Source: Hyphomicrobiales bacterium (GTDB lineage: Bacteria > Pseudomonadota > Alphaproteobacteria > Rhizobiales > Xanthobacteraceae). From it: a stretch of 35,178 nt of DNA. A program made the position numbers and the translations under genes. The DNA lies in the NCBI GenBank assembly GCA_009377755.1, contig WHTM01000050.1, positions 1-35,178 on the forward strand, read 5' to 3'. Position 1 is the stretch's first letter, and each line of letters opens with the position of its first letter. A model generated the notes under the pieces. It searched no databases, was not told the origin of the DNA, and saw nothing but the letters and a program-made list of their open reading frames with translations. This document shows, in pieces, positions 24,451-31,889 of the stretch.

Positions 24451-25638
24451 ATGAAGACCTGCGTCGTCGGGCTTGGGATAACAGAGCTCGGCCATGTCCC
24501 GGGCAAATCGATCCTCATGCTCGAGACCGAAGCGGCCCGCCTCGCCATTCAGGACGCAGGTCTGCGCGAAGCCGACATCGATGGCGCCATTCAGATGAAG
24601 AGCGACATCGGCGGCGGCATGCGGATGCGTCAGGACGACGCGTTTCCACGCATCCTCGGCTTGCCGGTCAAGTTCTACATGGAGAACGTCGGGCGTGGTG
24701 GCGAGAACGTCGCCAAGGCGTTCATGATGGCCGAGCAATTGTTGCAACGCGGCATCTGCAGCTATGTGGTCTGCTCCGGCGCCCGCGACGACTGGTCGCG
24801 CAGCCGCAAATTCAAGAAGGCCGGCCGCCGCGGCACGCCGTACATCCACAAGGAAGGCGCCTTCGCGCCGATGATGGGCGACAGCCCGCCGGGCTTTCAC
24901 GGGTTGCTGGCGACGCGGCACATGCACCTGTTCGGCACCACCAGCCGGCAGCTCGGGCAGATCGCGGTCGCGCAACGGGACTGGGCGTGCCTCAACCCGG
25001 CGGCGTTCATGTGCGGTCATCCGATCACGATCGAGGACCATCAGAACTCGCCGATCGTGGCCTGGCCCTATCATCTGCTGGACATCTGCCTGCAGAGCGA
25101 CGGAGCGACCGCCTTCGTGCTGACCACGGAGGATCGCGCCAAGGATACGAAAAAGGCGCCGGTCTATGTCTCCGGCATTGGTTTCGGCGAACACCTGCAA
25201 TCGCTGTACTGGGACAAGAAGCACTACAGCATGCTGCCGATCCCGACGGCGCGCGACGGCGCGTTCCGGCAGGCGGGAATTACGCTCGACGACGTCGACG
25301 TCGCGGAATTCTACGACTGTTTCACCACGGAGGTGATGCTGCAACTCGAGGGCTACGGCTATTGCGGCGTCGGCGAGGGCGGGGCGTTGGTCGAGGCGCC
25401 CGGGATGATCGGCCCGGGCGGCAAGATCAAGTTCAACACCGGCGGCGGCCTGCTGTCCTCGCACCACCTCGGCAACATTACGACCGTCTCCGAAGCTGTG
25501 ATCCAGGTGCGAAGCGAAGGCGGCAAGCGCCAAGTGCCCGATGTCGAGGTGGCCATCGCCTCCGGGCATGGCGGTGAAATTCTGGCCGGGCAGATGTGCT
25601 CGATCCACTCCACAATGGTTCTGACGAGGGGCGGCTGA
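24451..25638 (+). CDS. Thiolase-like protein lacking the nucleophilic cysteine
   Basis: The 395-residue protein has the thiolase fold of the SCP-x/lipid-transfer branch. It has MKTCVVGLGITELG at the N-terminus, EFYDCFTTEVMLQLEGYGYCG near 286-305 and the closing motif NTGGGLLSSHHLGN near 329-342. Where true thiolases have the acyl-binding Cys ('ENaCaSG'), this protein reads MENVGRGGEN (77-86), with glycine. Cys-less thiolase-like proteins paired with DUF35 partners, such as the Ltp2-ChsH2 pair of steroid side-chain degradation, are retro-aldolases that cleave beta-hydroxyacyl-CoA; the YDxFT tyrosine (Tyr288) is in the region used there. The stop overlaps the DUF35 start by one base, implying a complex. 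GGGAGG sets ATG 24451. An acyl-CoA ligase follows. A retro-aldol role is inference. Confidence 0.85.
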   Translation: MKTCVVGLGITELGHVPGKSILMLETEAARLAIQDAGLREADIDGAIQMKSDIGGGMRMRQDDAFPRILGLPVKFYMENVGRGGENVAKAFMMAEQLLQRGICSYVVCSGARDDWSRSRKFKKAGRRGTPYIHKEGAFAPMMGDSPPGFHGLLATRHMHLFGTTSRQLGQIAVAQRDWACLNPAAFMCGHPITIEDHQNSPIVAWPYHLLDICLQSDGATAFVLTTEDRAKDTKKAPVYVSGIGFGEHLQSLYWDKKHYSMLPIPTARDGAFRQAGITLDDVDVAEFYDCFTTEVMLQLEGYGYCGVGEGGALVEAPGMIGPGGKIKFNTGGGLLSSHHLGNITTVSEAVIQVRSEGGKRQVPDVEVAIASGHGGEILAGQMCSIHSTMVLTRGG

Positions 25639-26048
25639 TGTCGAATTTCGGGTTCCCGTCGCCACAGTTCAACGAGGACATGCAGCCGTTCTTCGAGGGA
25701 ACGGCGCAGCGGAAGTTCAAGATGATGCGCTGCAGGCAGTGCGGCTTCTGGAACTGGCCGTACGGCGGCTGCCGCAATCACGACAACGAGGCCTATCTTG
25801 CCAACATGGAATGGAGCGATGCGAGCGGCCGGGGGAAGGTTCATTCCTTCACCATCGCCCGGGTGCCGTTTAACGACGCGTTCCCGGTCCCCTACGTCTA
25901 CGCCATCGTCGAGCTCGACGAGGGACCGATCATCCCCACCAATATCGTCGGCTGTGCGCCTGAGGATGTCCGTATCGACATGCCGGTGACGGTTGTGTTC
26001 GAAGACGCACCGAACGGGCTGGTGCTGCCGAGATTCAAGCCGGTGTAG
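25638..26048 (+). CDS. DUF35 OB-fold protein with zinc ribbon
   Basis: This 136-residue protein is of the DUF35/ChsH2-C type: an N-terminal zinc ribbon followed by an OB-fold (GRGKVHSFTIARVPFNDAFPVPYVYAIVELDEGP). The ribbon has Cys32, Cys35 and Cys45, but the fourth ligand position is His48 (CRNH) instead of the usual Cys, giving a possible CCCH site. Such proteins are obligate partners of thiolase-like enzymes and may channel or bind acyl-CoA. Its ATG overlaps the thiolase TGA (TGATG), so the two are translationally coupled. The frame is open upstream to 25596, but that part lies within the thiolase gene. The acyl-CoA ligase follows 22 bases downstream. Confidence 0.9.
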   Translation: MSNFGFPSPQFNEDMQPFFEGTAQRKFKMMRCRQCGFWNWPYGGCRNHDNEAYLANMEWSDASGRGKVHSFTIARVPFNDAFPVPYVYAIVELDEGPIIPTNIVGCAPEDVRIDMPVTVVFEDAPNGLVLPRFKPV

Positions 26049-26070
26049 TCGCCAAGCAGGATATCCGCCC

Positions 26071-27627
26071 GTGATCCTCGGAGACGTCATCGACAGCAAT
26101 GCGGCTCTGTTCCCGGACAAGGACGGCGTCGTCGATGAAATCGAGCGCATTTCCTTTGCCGCGCTGGCTGATCGGGCCAAACGTCTGGCCAACGGGCTTG
26201 CCGCGCGCGGTACCGGTCACGGCGATCGGGTCGCGGTCATCGCCCAGAACTGCCACGAATACATCGAGGTGTTCAGCGCCGGCGAAATCGCGGGTTACAT
26301 CACTGCGCCGATCAATTTCCGCCTGACCTCGGTGGAGCTCTCGGCCCTCTTGGCCGACTGCCGGCCGAGCGCAGTGATCTTCGACCATGCCTACAAGCCG
26401 CTGATCAAGGCCGTTCGGCCCGTCCTCGACTCCGTGAAGGCCTATATCTGCATCGATGGGACCGCTGCCGGTGCCGAGGATTACGAGAGCGTGCTCGCCG
26501 TTTCCAGCCCGGCAATGCCGCGGATACGGGCGCGGCCGGACGATACCGCCTTCCTCATCTACACCAGCGGGACCACTGGTCGGCCAAAGGGCGTGATGCA
26601 CAGCCACCGGGGGCAAATCCTGTCGGCGCTGTCGTTCTGCATGGATGGTTCGATCGATCAAGAGGACCGCATTCTGATCGCCAATCCGCTGTTCCATGCG
26701 GGCGGAAAATGGATGCAGCTCGGCCACCATTTCCGCGGCTGCACGGTCTTCCTGCAGCGGCAGTTCGACGCGGGCGTTCTGCTCGAGACGATCGAACGGG
26801 AGCAGATCACCGCCACGCTGCTCCCGGCGACGATGATGCGGGCGGTGCTCGATCATCCTGATTTCGCCTGGCGCAATCTGTCGAGCTTGCGGACGGTCTA
26901 CTATTCGGCCGCGCCGACGCCCGAGCCGTTGCTGAGGCGCGCGCTGGCCGCATTCGGGCCGATCCTCGTCCAATACTATGGCGGCACCGAAGCCGGCGGC
27001 GTCGGCACCGCGATGCTCAAGCACCATCATGTGCACGACGATGCCGCTGTGCTGCAGCGGCGCCTGACCTCCGCCGGGCAGCCGAAGCCGCTCGCCAAGG
27101 TCCGCATCGTGCGCGACGACGGAAGCGATTGTAAGATCGACGAACCGGGCGAGATCATCATTCACAGCGATGCGCATATGCAGGGCTACTGGAACAATTC
27201 GCACGCGACCGCGGAGACGCTGAAGGACGGGTGGATCTATACCGGCGACGTCGGGACGCGCGACAAGGACTTCTTCGTCTATGTCATCGACCGCAAGAAG
27301 GAGATGATCATCTCCGGCGGAGCCAACATCTACGCGCGCGAGGTCGAAGATGCTCTGCATCGCCATTCCGCCGTGCTCGAGGCGGCGGTGATCGGCGTGC
27401 CCGATGAGAAATGGGGCGAGACCGTGCATGCGGTGGTGGCCACGCGGCCGGGCGCCGCGGTCACCGCGGATGACCTGATCGAGCACTGCCGCTCGCTGAT
27501 CGCCAGCTACAAGAAGCCGACGGGCATCACGTTCGTGAGCGATCTGCCGAAGCAGGAAAACGGAAAGATCGACAAATCGGCATTGCGCGAACCGTTCTGG
27601 GCCGGCCGCGAGCGGCGGGTAAACTAA
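26071..27627 (+). CDS. Acyl-CoA synthetase (AMP-forming)
   Basis: This 518-residue member of the ANL superfamily activates a carboxylic acid to acyl-AMP and then acyl-CoA. The P-loop YTSGTTGRPKG is at residues 164-174, YGGTEAGG is the A5 motif, GWIYTGDVG is at about 386-394, DRKKEMIISGGANIYAREVE is the hinge and A8 region, and the catalytic lysine is in PKQENGKIDK (Lys499). The GGTEAGG variant and the length match fatty- or aryl-acid ligases rather than acetyl-CoA synthetase. Start is GTG 26071 with AGGA nine bases before it. It is third in an operon with the thiolase-like and DUF35 genes, so it likely feeds them an acyl-CoA. It ends seven bases from the convergent LysR gene. Substrate unknown. 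Confidence 0.94.
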   Translation: MILGDVIDSNAALFPDKDGVVDEIERISFAALADRAKRLANGLAARGTGHGDRVAVIAQNCHEYIEVFSAGEIAGYITAPINFRLTSVELSALLADCRPSAVIFDHAYKPLIKAVRPVLDSVKAYICIDGTAAGAEDYESVLAVSSPAMPRIRARPDDTAFLIYTSGTTGRPKGVMHSHRGQILSALSFCMDGSIDQEDRILIANPLFHAGGKWMQLGHHFRGCTVFLQRQFDAGVLLETIEREQITATLLPATMMRAVLDHPDFAWRNLSSLRTVYYSAAPTPEPLLRRALAAFGPILVQYYGGTEAGGVGTAMLKHHHVHDDAAVLQRRLTSAGQPKPLAKVRIVRDDGSDCKIDEPGEIIIHSDAHMQGYWNNSHATAETLKDGWIYTGDVGTRDKDFFVYVIDRKKEMIISGGANIYAREVEDALHRHSAVLEAAVIGVPDEKWGETVHAVVATRPGAAVTADDLIEHCRSLIASYKKPTGITFVSDLPKQENGKIDKSALREPFWAGRERRVN

Positions 27628-27634
27628 CGGCCAG

Positions 27635-28720
27635 TCACCGCCGCAGGAGATCGTCGAATGACCCGGAGCGTTCACCCTTGCCGCGCGCCGGTGACGAGGC
27701 GGCGCGCACCGCAAAGCGCTCATCCTCGTTGGCACCCTGGCGGCTGTCCCGGGGCAACTGCGCGTCGTCCGCCCCCATCGCAAGCTTCACGCCGGGCTGG
27801 ATCGGCACCCAGAAGCCGGGGGATTGCACCATGGTATCGACGACCAATTCCCGGATCATGGAGACGACGATCTGCTCGGCCTTCGAGGGAGGCCGGCTGT
27901 CCGGCTGGAACAGCACCACCTCGCGGTTGATTTCCGGCTCGATGACGCGGCGCGCCGCCAACGTGCCGGCGGCAACCTCGCGGGCGACAACGCCGAGCGG
28001 CATGATCGTGGCGGCGGTGCCTTGAATAAGCAGATCGCGCAAGGTCGCGACCGACTGCATCTGGTGCACGATCTTGATCTCGATGCCGTGCGGTTCTGCG
28101 ATCTTTTCCAGGAATGCCTTGTAGCGCTGCGAGGTCACCGTCAGCACCAGTTCGCGGCGCGCCGCCTCGGCAAATGTAATGGTTCCCCCCGTCGTGGCGC
28201 CCGGCTTGGCACGCTCCACGAAATAGATCGCTTCACCGAGCAATGGTTCCCAGACGAGCCCGCCGAGACTCGTGATCGGGAAACCGATGGCGAGGTCGAG
28301 CCGACCGGTCGCCATCCATTCGGTCAGCACCACGGACAGCTCCTCCACCGGCCGCACACGAATCTGCGGTGCTTCCGCGGAAAGCCGCCTTAGAAGCGGA
28401 ACCGTGAGCATGGCGTTCATGCTCGGCGTCAATCCGAGGACCACGGTTCCCTGCGGTTCGCTGGTGAGGCTGCGCAGTTCAGCCGCCGCCTCCTGGGCGC
28501 GCGCCAGGATGGCGCGAGCATGACCGAGCATGCGCAGGCCGGCGTCAGTCGGCTCGACGCCGCGGGAGTGGCGGATCAGCAGTTGGGCGCCGAGTTCCTC
28601 TTCGAGCTTGCGGATCTGCCAGCCGAGCGCCGGTTGAGCAATGCGCAGGCGCGCCGACGCGCGCGCAAAGCTGCCCGATTCGATCACCGTAACGAAATAG
28701 TTCAGGCACTTGAGATCCAT
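27635..28720 (-). CDS. LysR family transcriptional regulator with long C-terminal tail
   Basis: This 361-residue regulator has a typical LysR helix-turn-helix at residues 1-60 (MDLKCLNYFVTVIESGSFARASARLRIAQPALGWQIRKLEEELGAQLLIRHSRGVEPTDAG shape) and a periplasmic-binding-like effector domain to about residue 300. The usual length is about 300; here ~50 more residues follow (from PGVKLAMGADD on), hydrophilic and Arg/Ser-rich, of unknown use. The start ATG 28720 fits the HTH and has GGAG nine bases upstream; the longer open frame to 29035 is not protein-like. It is divergent from the LLM operon at 29072 across 351 bases, the classic LysR layout, so it probably controls that operon and itself in response to a carboxylated inducer. 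Its 3' end nearly meets the acyl-CoA ligase. Confidence 0.92.
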   Translation of the reverse strand: MDLKCLNYFVTVIESGSFARASARLRIAQPALGWQIRKLEEELGAQLLIRHSRGVEPTDAGLRMLGHARAILARAQEAAAELRSLTSEPQGTVVLGLTPSMNAMLTVPLLRRLSAEAPQIRVRPVEELSVVLTEWMATGRLDLAIGFPITSLGGLVWEPLLGEAIYFVERAKPGATTGGTITFAEAARRELVLTVTSQRYKAFLEKIAEPHGIEIKIVHQMQSVATLRDLLIQGTAATIMPLGVVAREVAAGTLAARRVIEPEINREVVLFQPDSRPPSKAEQIVVSMIRELVVDTMVQSPGFWVPIQPGVKLAMGADDAQLPRDSRQGANEDERFAVRAASSPARGKGERSGSFDDLLRR

Positions 28721-29071
28721 GGACGCCGGCTCCGGATCGTCGCCCCCTGGCAGGTCGGCCATCATGGCCATGCGGTGCTCGTCATTGCAACGCGGCACGC
28801 CGCAATTGCCGAAGAATCGGCATAACTTTCGGGAATTCGAAATCGAAGTCATGAGGGTGGTCGAGTGCTGGCGCGGTATCGTTCCCCCTGTCGTCAGCAC
28901 ACCATTCCACTTGACTGCGACTGCAAGATTTATGTTAGATATCGAACATAAATCGCGAAGGGGCTTGGCCGCGCCGTCGATATGGATGGACGGGCGTGTG
29001 GTGCGGCCCGCTTTCGAGGCGTGCGGCGCAGTCATGGTGCCGGCCCATTGGAACTCACGAGGACGTCACGG
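28721..29071. promoter_or_regulatory. 351-base divergent promoter region with a 28-base dyad
   Basis: This lies between the LysR gene and the LLM operon. At 28927-28954, GATTTATGTT and AACATAAATC are perfect inverted arms around an eight-base spacer that itself contains the palindrome GATATC. It is AT-rich in a GC-rich region. TTGACT at 28911-28916 is a possible -35 box and TTAGAT at 28935-28940 a poor -10 with an 18-base gap, so a protein on the dyad would block the promoter. The binder could be the MarR protein encoded in the operon (31249) or the divergent LysR. GAGGA at 29059-29063 is the LLM ribosome site. No gene is supported in the gap. Confidence 0.5.
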
Positions 29072-30175
29072 ATGCCTACGGAAAGACCGAATGTCGGCTG
29101 CATGATCACCGCGGTGGGTGCGGAAGGCGACAGCGACGAGTCCTGGTACCGCCAGATCATCAGCGACGCGGAGGTGGCGGAATCGCTAGGCTTCGATGCG
29201 GGCTGGATCGTCGAGCATCATTTCTCCGATTACCAGCCGACGCCCAATCCGATCGTTATGTTATCGCACATTGCGGCGCGCTGTCCGAAATTGGGGCTCG
29301 GCACTGCCGTGATCGTGACGCCATGGCATCAGCCGATCCGCATTGCCGAAGAAATCGCGATGTTGTCGCTGCTGACTCGCGCGCCGCTCCGTATTGGATT
29401 TGGCCGTGGCAACGCGCCGCTCGAGTATGAGGCGTTCGGCGTGGCGATGGGCGAAGCCAAGGACCGTTTCGAGGAGTGCTGGGACATCGTCCAGCTCGCG
29501 CTCAAGGGCCAGCCGTTCACCTACCTTGGCCAACACCTGCAGATCGAACGGGAAGTGACCATGCGGCCCTTCCCCCGCATGCAGCAGATCACGTTCGTTG
29601 GCGCGATCGGGCATCCGACCAGCGCCGAGAAGATCGGTGGCTATGGGCTTGCTCCGCTGGTCAACGGCGGGCCCGGTCTGGACGTGCACCGCAACATTCT
29701 GGCGCAATGGTCCGATTCCGTTCGCCGGCACGGGGGCAATCCCAGCCTTCCGAAGATCGTGTCGCCGCTGACGATCATCGCTGATACGGATCAGGAGGCG
29801 TTTCAGCTCGCGCGGCGGTACGTGCCGCGGTGGTATCAACTGCAGCTTGAGCACTACGCCTTCGACGCCGTGAAATACGCGAGCGTGCCCGGCTATCAGC
29901 CGTTCACCGACGGACAGAAGCGGCGGCAGGCATGGAGCAATCCCGACAATCTCGATCCGCTGATCGAGTTGTCGTTCATCGGCAGCCCGGAGACGGTGCG
30001 CCGCAAGGTGCAGGCCTATCTCGATCTCGGCTACGACTATCTCCTGTTGAACGCCTCGACGCCCGGCATGCCCGAGCACCTCCGCCACGACTGGCTGACG
30101 CGATTTGCCCGCGACGTGTGGCCTTACGTGGGGCGGCAACAGACAACCCGGAAGGCGGAGGTCGCCGTCGCATAG
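29072..30175 (+). CDS. LLM class flavin-dependent monooxygenase
   Basis: This 367-residue luciferase-like monooxygenase begins MPTERPNVGCMITAVG. Family landmarks are AEVAESLGFDAGWIVEHHFSDYQPTPNP, LGLGTAVIVTPWHQPIRIAEEIAMLSLLTRAPLRIGFGRGNAPLEYEAFG, ITFVGAIGHPTSAEKIGGYG and a C-terminal FIGSPETVRRKVQAYLDLGYDYLLLNAS. It is of the same broad type as the gene at 16966 (EHH, PLRI/R.IGFGRG). It uses reduced flavin from an unlinked reductase. GAGGA eight bases before ATG 29072 fixes the start, although the frame is open to 28982. It is first in an operon: Bug receptor, MarR, HyuA-HyuB chimera, SDR and class II aldolase follow on the same strand. Substrate unknown. Confidence 0.9.
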   Translation: MPTERPNVGCMITAVGAEGDSDESWYRQIISDAEVAESLGFDAGWIVEHHFSDYQPTPNPIVMLSHIAARCPKLGLGTAVIVTPWHQPIRIAEEIAMLSLLTRAPLRIGFGRGNAPLEYEAFGVAMGEAKDRFEECWDIVQLALKGQPFTYLGQHLQIEREVTMRPFPRMQQITFVGAIGHPTSAEKIGGYGLAPLVNGGPGLDVHRNILAQWSDSVRRHGGNPSLPKIVSPLTIIADTDQEAFQLARRYVPRWYQLQLEHYAFDAVKYASVPGYQPFTDGQKRRQAWSNPDNLDPLIELSFIGSPETVRRKVQAYLDLGYDYLLLNASTPGMPEHLRHDWLTRFARDVWPYVGRQQTTRKAEVAVA

Positions 30176-30251
30176 ACGGGACAGCGGCCCAATCGCGAAA
30201 CAAGCCAACAGCTTCCGAAAGGAAGCCCCATCACAGGGAGGAGTAGGGTCA

Positions 30252-31247
30252 ATGGTCAGGATGAAACATTGGTCCCGTATCGGGCTGGCTGCCGGTGCTT
30301 TGCTGACGATTGCGGCGGCGACGGCTTTGGCGCAGCAGAGCTATCCGGTGCGTCCGGTGCATATTGTGCTGCCAATGCCGGCGGGCGGCGCCATGGACGC
30401 ACTGGCGCGGGCGCTCGGGCAGAAGTTCCAAGAGCGCACCGGCCAGCCGCTCGTCGTCGAGAACAAGCCGGGCGGAAACACCTTGATTGCTGCCAGCGCC
30501 TGCAAGAACGCCAATTCGGACGGCTATACGCTCTGCCTGCTGACGACCAGCAGCATCTCTATCAATCCGGAGCTGTACAAGAAGCTGCCGTACCAGCCGG
30601 AGAAGGACTTCGAGCCGGTGACCCAGCTCGCGGTCGCCAACTCGATCATCATCCTGAGCAAGAAGGTTCCAGCCAACAATCTGGCGGAACTGGTCAAGTA
30701 TTCGCAGGAGAACCCGGACAAGCTCAATTACGCCTCGTTCGGCGTCGGCGGAGATTCGCACCTGGTCATTGAATGGCTGAAGAAGAAGACCGGCCTGAAG
30801 GCAACGCATGTTCCCTTCCGCGGCGGCGCACCCGCCATGATGGCGTTCGAAGCCGGTAGTGTGCAGATGCTGCTGCTCATCGTCGGCAACGCCAATCTCC
30901 CCGAGCGCATCGCCAAGGGCGAAGTCACGGGCCTGCTCGTTCCGGGGGACCGGCGCATTCCGCAGGCGCCGAATGTGCCGACCTTCAAGGAGGCCGGGCT
31001 GCCGACCTTCGAATCGCGCACCTGGTTCGGCGTGTTCGCCCCGGCCGGCACGCCGAAACCAGTAGTCGATAAGGTCCAGAGCGAGATCGCCTCCGTCATC
31101 AATGTGCCGGAGTTCCGCGATCGCATGCTGACCCCTCACGGCTTCAATCCGGTCGGCAGCAGGCCCGATGACTTCAAGAGCTTTTTGTTGAAGGATCGCG
31201 CAAACGGCAGGGAGCTCGTCGAGATTTCCGGCGTTCGCATCGAATGA
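30252..31247 (+). CDS. Bug/TctC family periplasmic receptor, no permease nearby
   Basis: This is a 331-residue periplasmic receptor for carboxylated solutes. Signal peptide: MKHWSRIGLAAGALLTIAAATALAQ, cleavage near residue 27. Family landmarks: YPVRPVHIVLPMPAGGAMDALAR, LVVENKPGGNTLIAA and DGYTLCLL, then FGVFAPAGTPKPVV near the C-terminus. The PAGGAMD loop differs from the common PPGG.nD loop seen in the receptor at 11213, so the two probably bind different ligands. GGGAGGAG at 30236-30243 supports ATG 30252 rather than the second ATG at 30261. No TctA/TctB genes are attached, as is common for orphan Bug receptors that may share a permease or act as sensors. The MarR gene starts one base after its stop. 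Confidence 0.93.
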   Translation: MVRMKHWSRIGLAAGALLTIAAATALAQQSYPVRPVHIVLPMPAGGAMDALARALGQKFQERTGQPLVVENKPGGNTLIAASACKNANSDGYTLCLLTTSSISINPELYKKLPYQPEKDFEPVTQLAVANSIIILSKKVPANNLAELVKYSQENPDKLNYASFGVGGDSHLVIEWLKKKTGLKATHVPFRGGAPAMMAFEAGSVQMLLLIVGNANLPERIAKGEVTGLLVPGDRRIPQAPNVPTFKEAGLPTFESRTWFGVFAPAGTPKPVVDKVQSEIASVINVPEFRDRMLTPHGFNPVGSRPDDFKSFLLKDRANGRELVEISGVRIE

Positions 31248-31248
31248 C

Positions 31249-31767
31249 ATGCAGTCAAGCGAAGGAGTGGTTTTGACAGACAAATCCAAGGAGACCGTCG
31301 GCTACGCCATTCGCCAGACTCACGTCGCGATCAGCCGCGCATTGCAAAAGCGGCTGGCGCTCTACAACATGACCAGCCCGCAGATGATTTTCCTGCGGGA
31401 GATCTGGTTGGAGGAGGGGCTCAGCCAGCGTGAGCTGAGCGGGCGCGTTGGAACAGCCGAATCGACAACCGTCAGCGCGCTTCGGGTCCTCGAACGGCGC
31501 AAGCTGATCAAACGGGTTGCCAAGACCGGCGATCGCCGCGCCGTGCGCGTCTATCTTACGCCGGCAGGGCGGCAACTCGAATTCGATGTCGTCCCAAAGA
31601 TCCATGCGGTCAACGACATGGTCATCCAAGGTATCCCTGCGCACGACCTGGAGATGTTGGATCGGACGCTCGCCCGTATTCGTCTCAACGCGGAAGCGTT
31701 CGTGGGCGCCAGGTCCGGTCGCGCATCGGCCCGCGTCGTCCAGGAGAATCCTTCGGCGGCGACATAG
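31249..31767 (+). CDS. MarR family transcriptional regulator
   Basis: This regulator of about 172 residues has a winged helix-turn-helix: LSQRELSGRVGTAESTTVSALRVLERRKLIKRVAKTGDRRAVRVYLTPAGRQL. The wing motif 'DRR.v.V.LT..G' is exact. ATG 31249 lies one base after the receptor stop. A TTG at 31273 with AAGGAG just upstream is a serious alternative start and would remove eight residues. Proteins of this family usually repress the operon that contains them and release DNA on binding an aromatic or other small acid, so the dyad at 28927-28954 is a candidate target. The chimera gene begins 122 bases downstream. Confidence 0.92.
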   Translation: MQSSEGVVLTDKSKETVGYAIRQTHVAISRALQKRLALYNMTSPQMIFLREIWLEEGLSQRELSGRVGTAESTTVSALRVLERRKLIKRVAKTGDRRAVRVYLTPAGRQLEFDVVPKIHAVNDMVIQGIPAHDLEMLDRTLARIRLNAEAFVGARSGRASARVVQENPSAAT

Positions 31768-31889
31768 CTAACAAACGGTCGGCGAAGACAACGTCCTACC
31801 GGCTGCGCGATGCGCGGGCTGCCGCGATGCATTGCCTACGCAGCCAAAACCGACTAGTCGGAACAAGAACAAGAGGGGTCGGCCGGGAG

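Noticed and set aside
26035-27783. Minus-strand open frame of 582 codons
   Set aside because: Antisense of the acyl-CoA synthetase; no domain seen.
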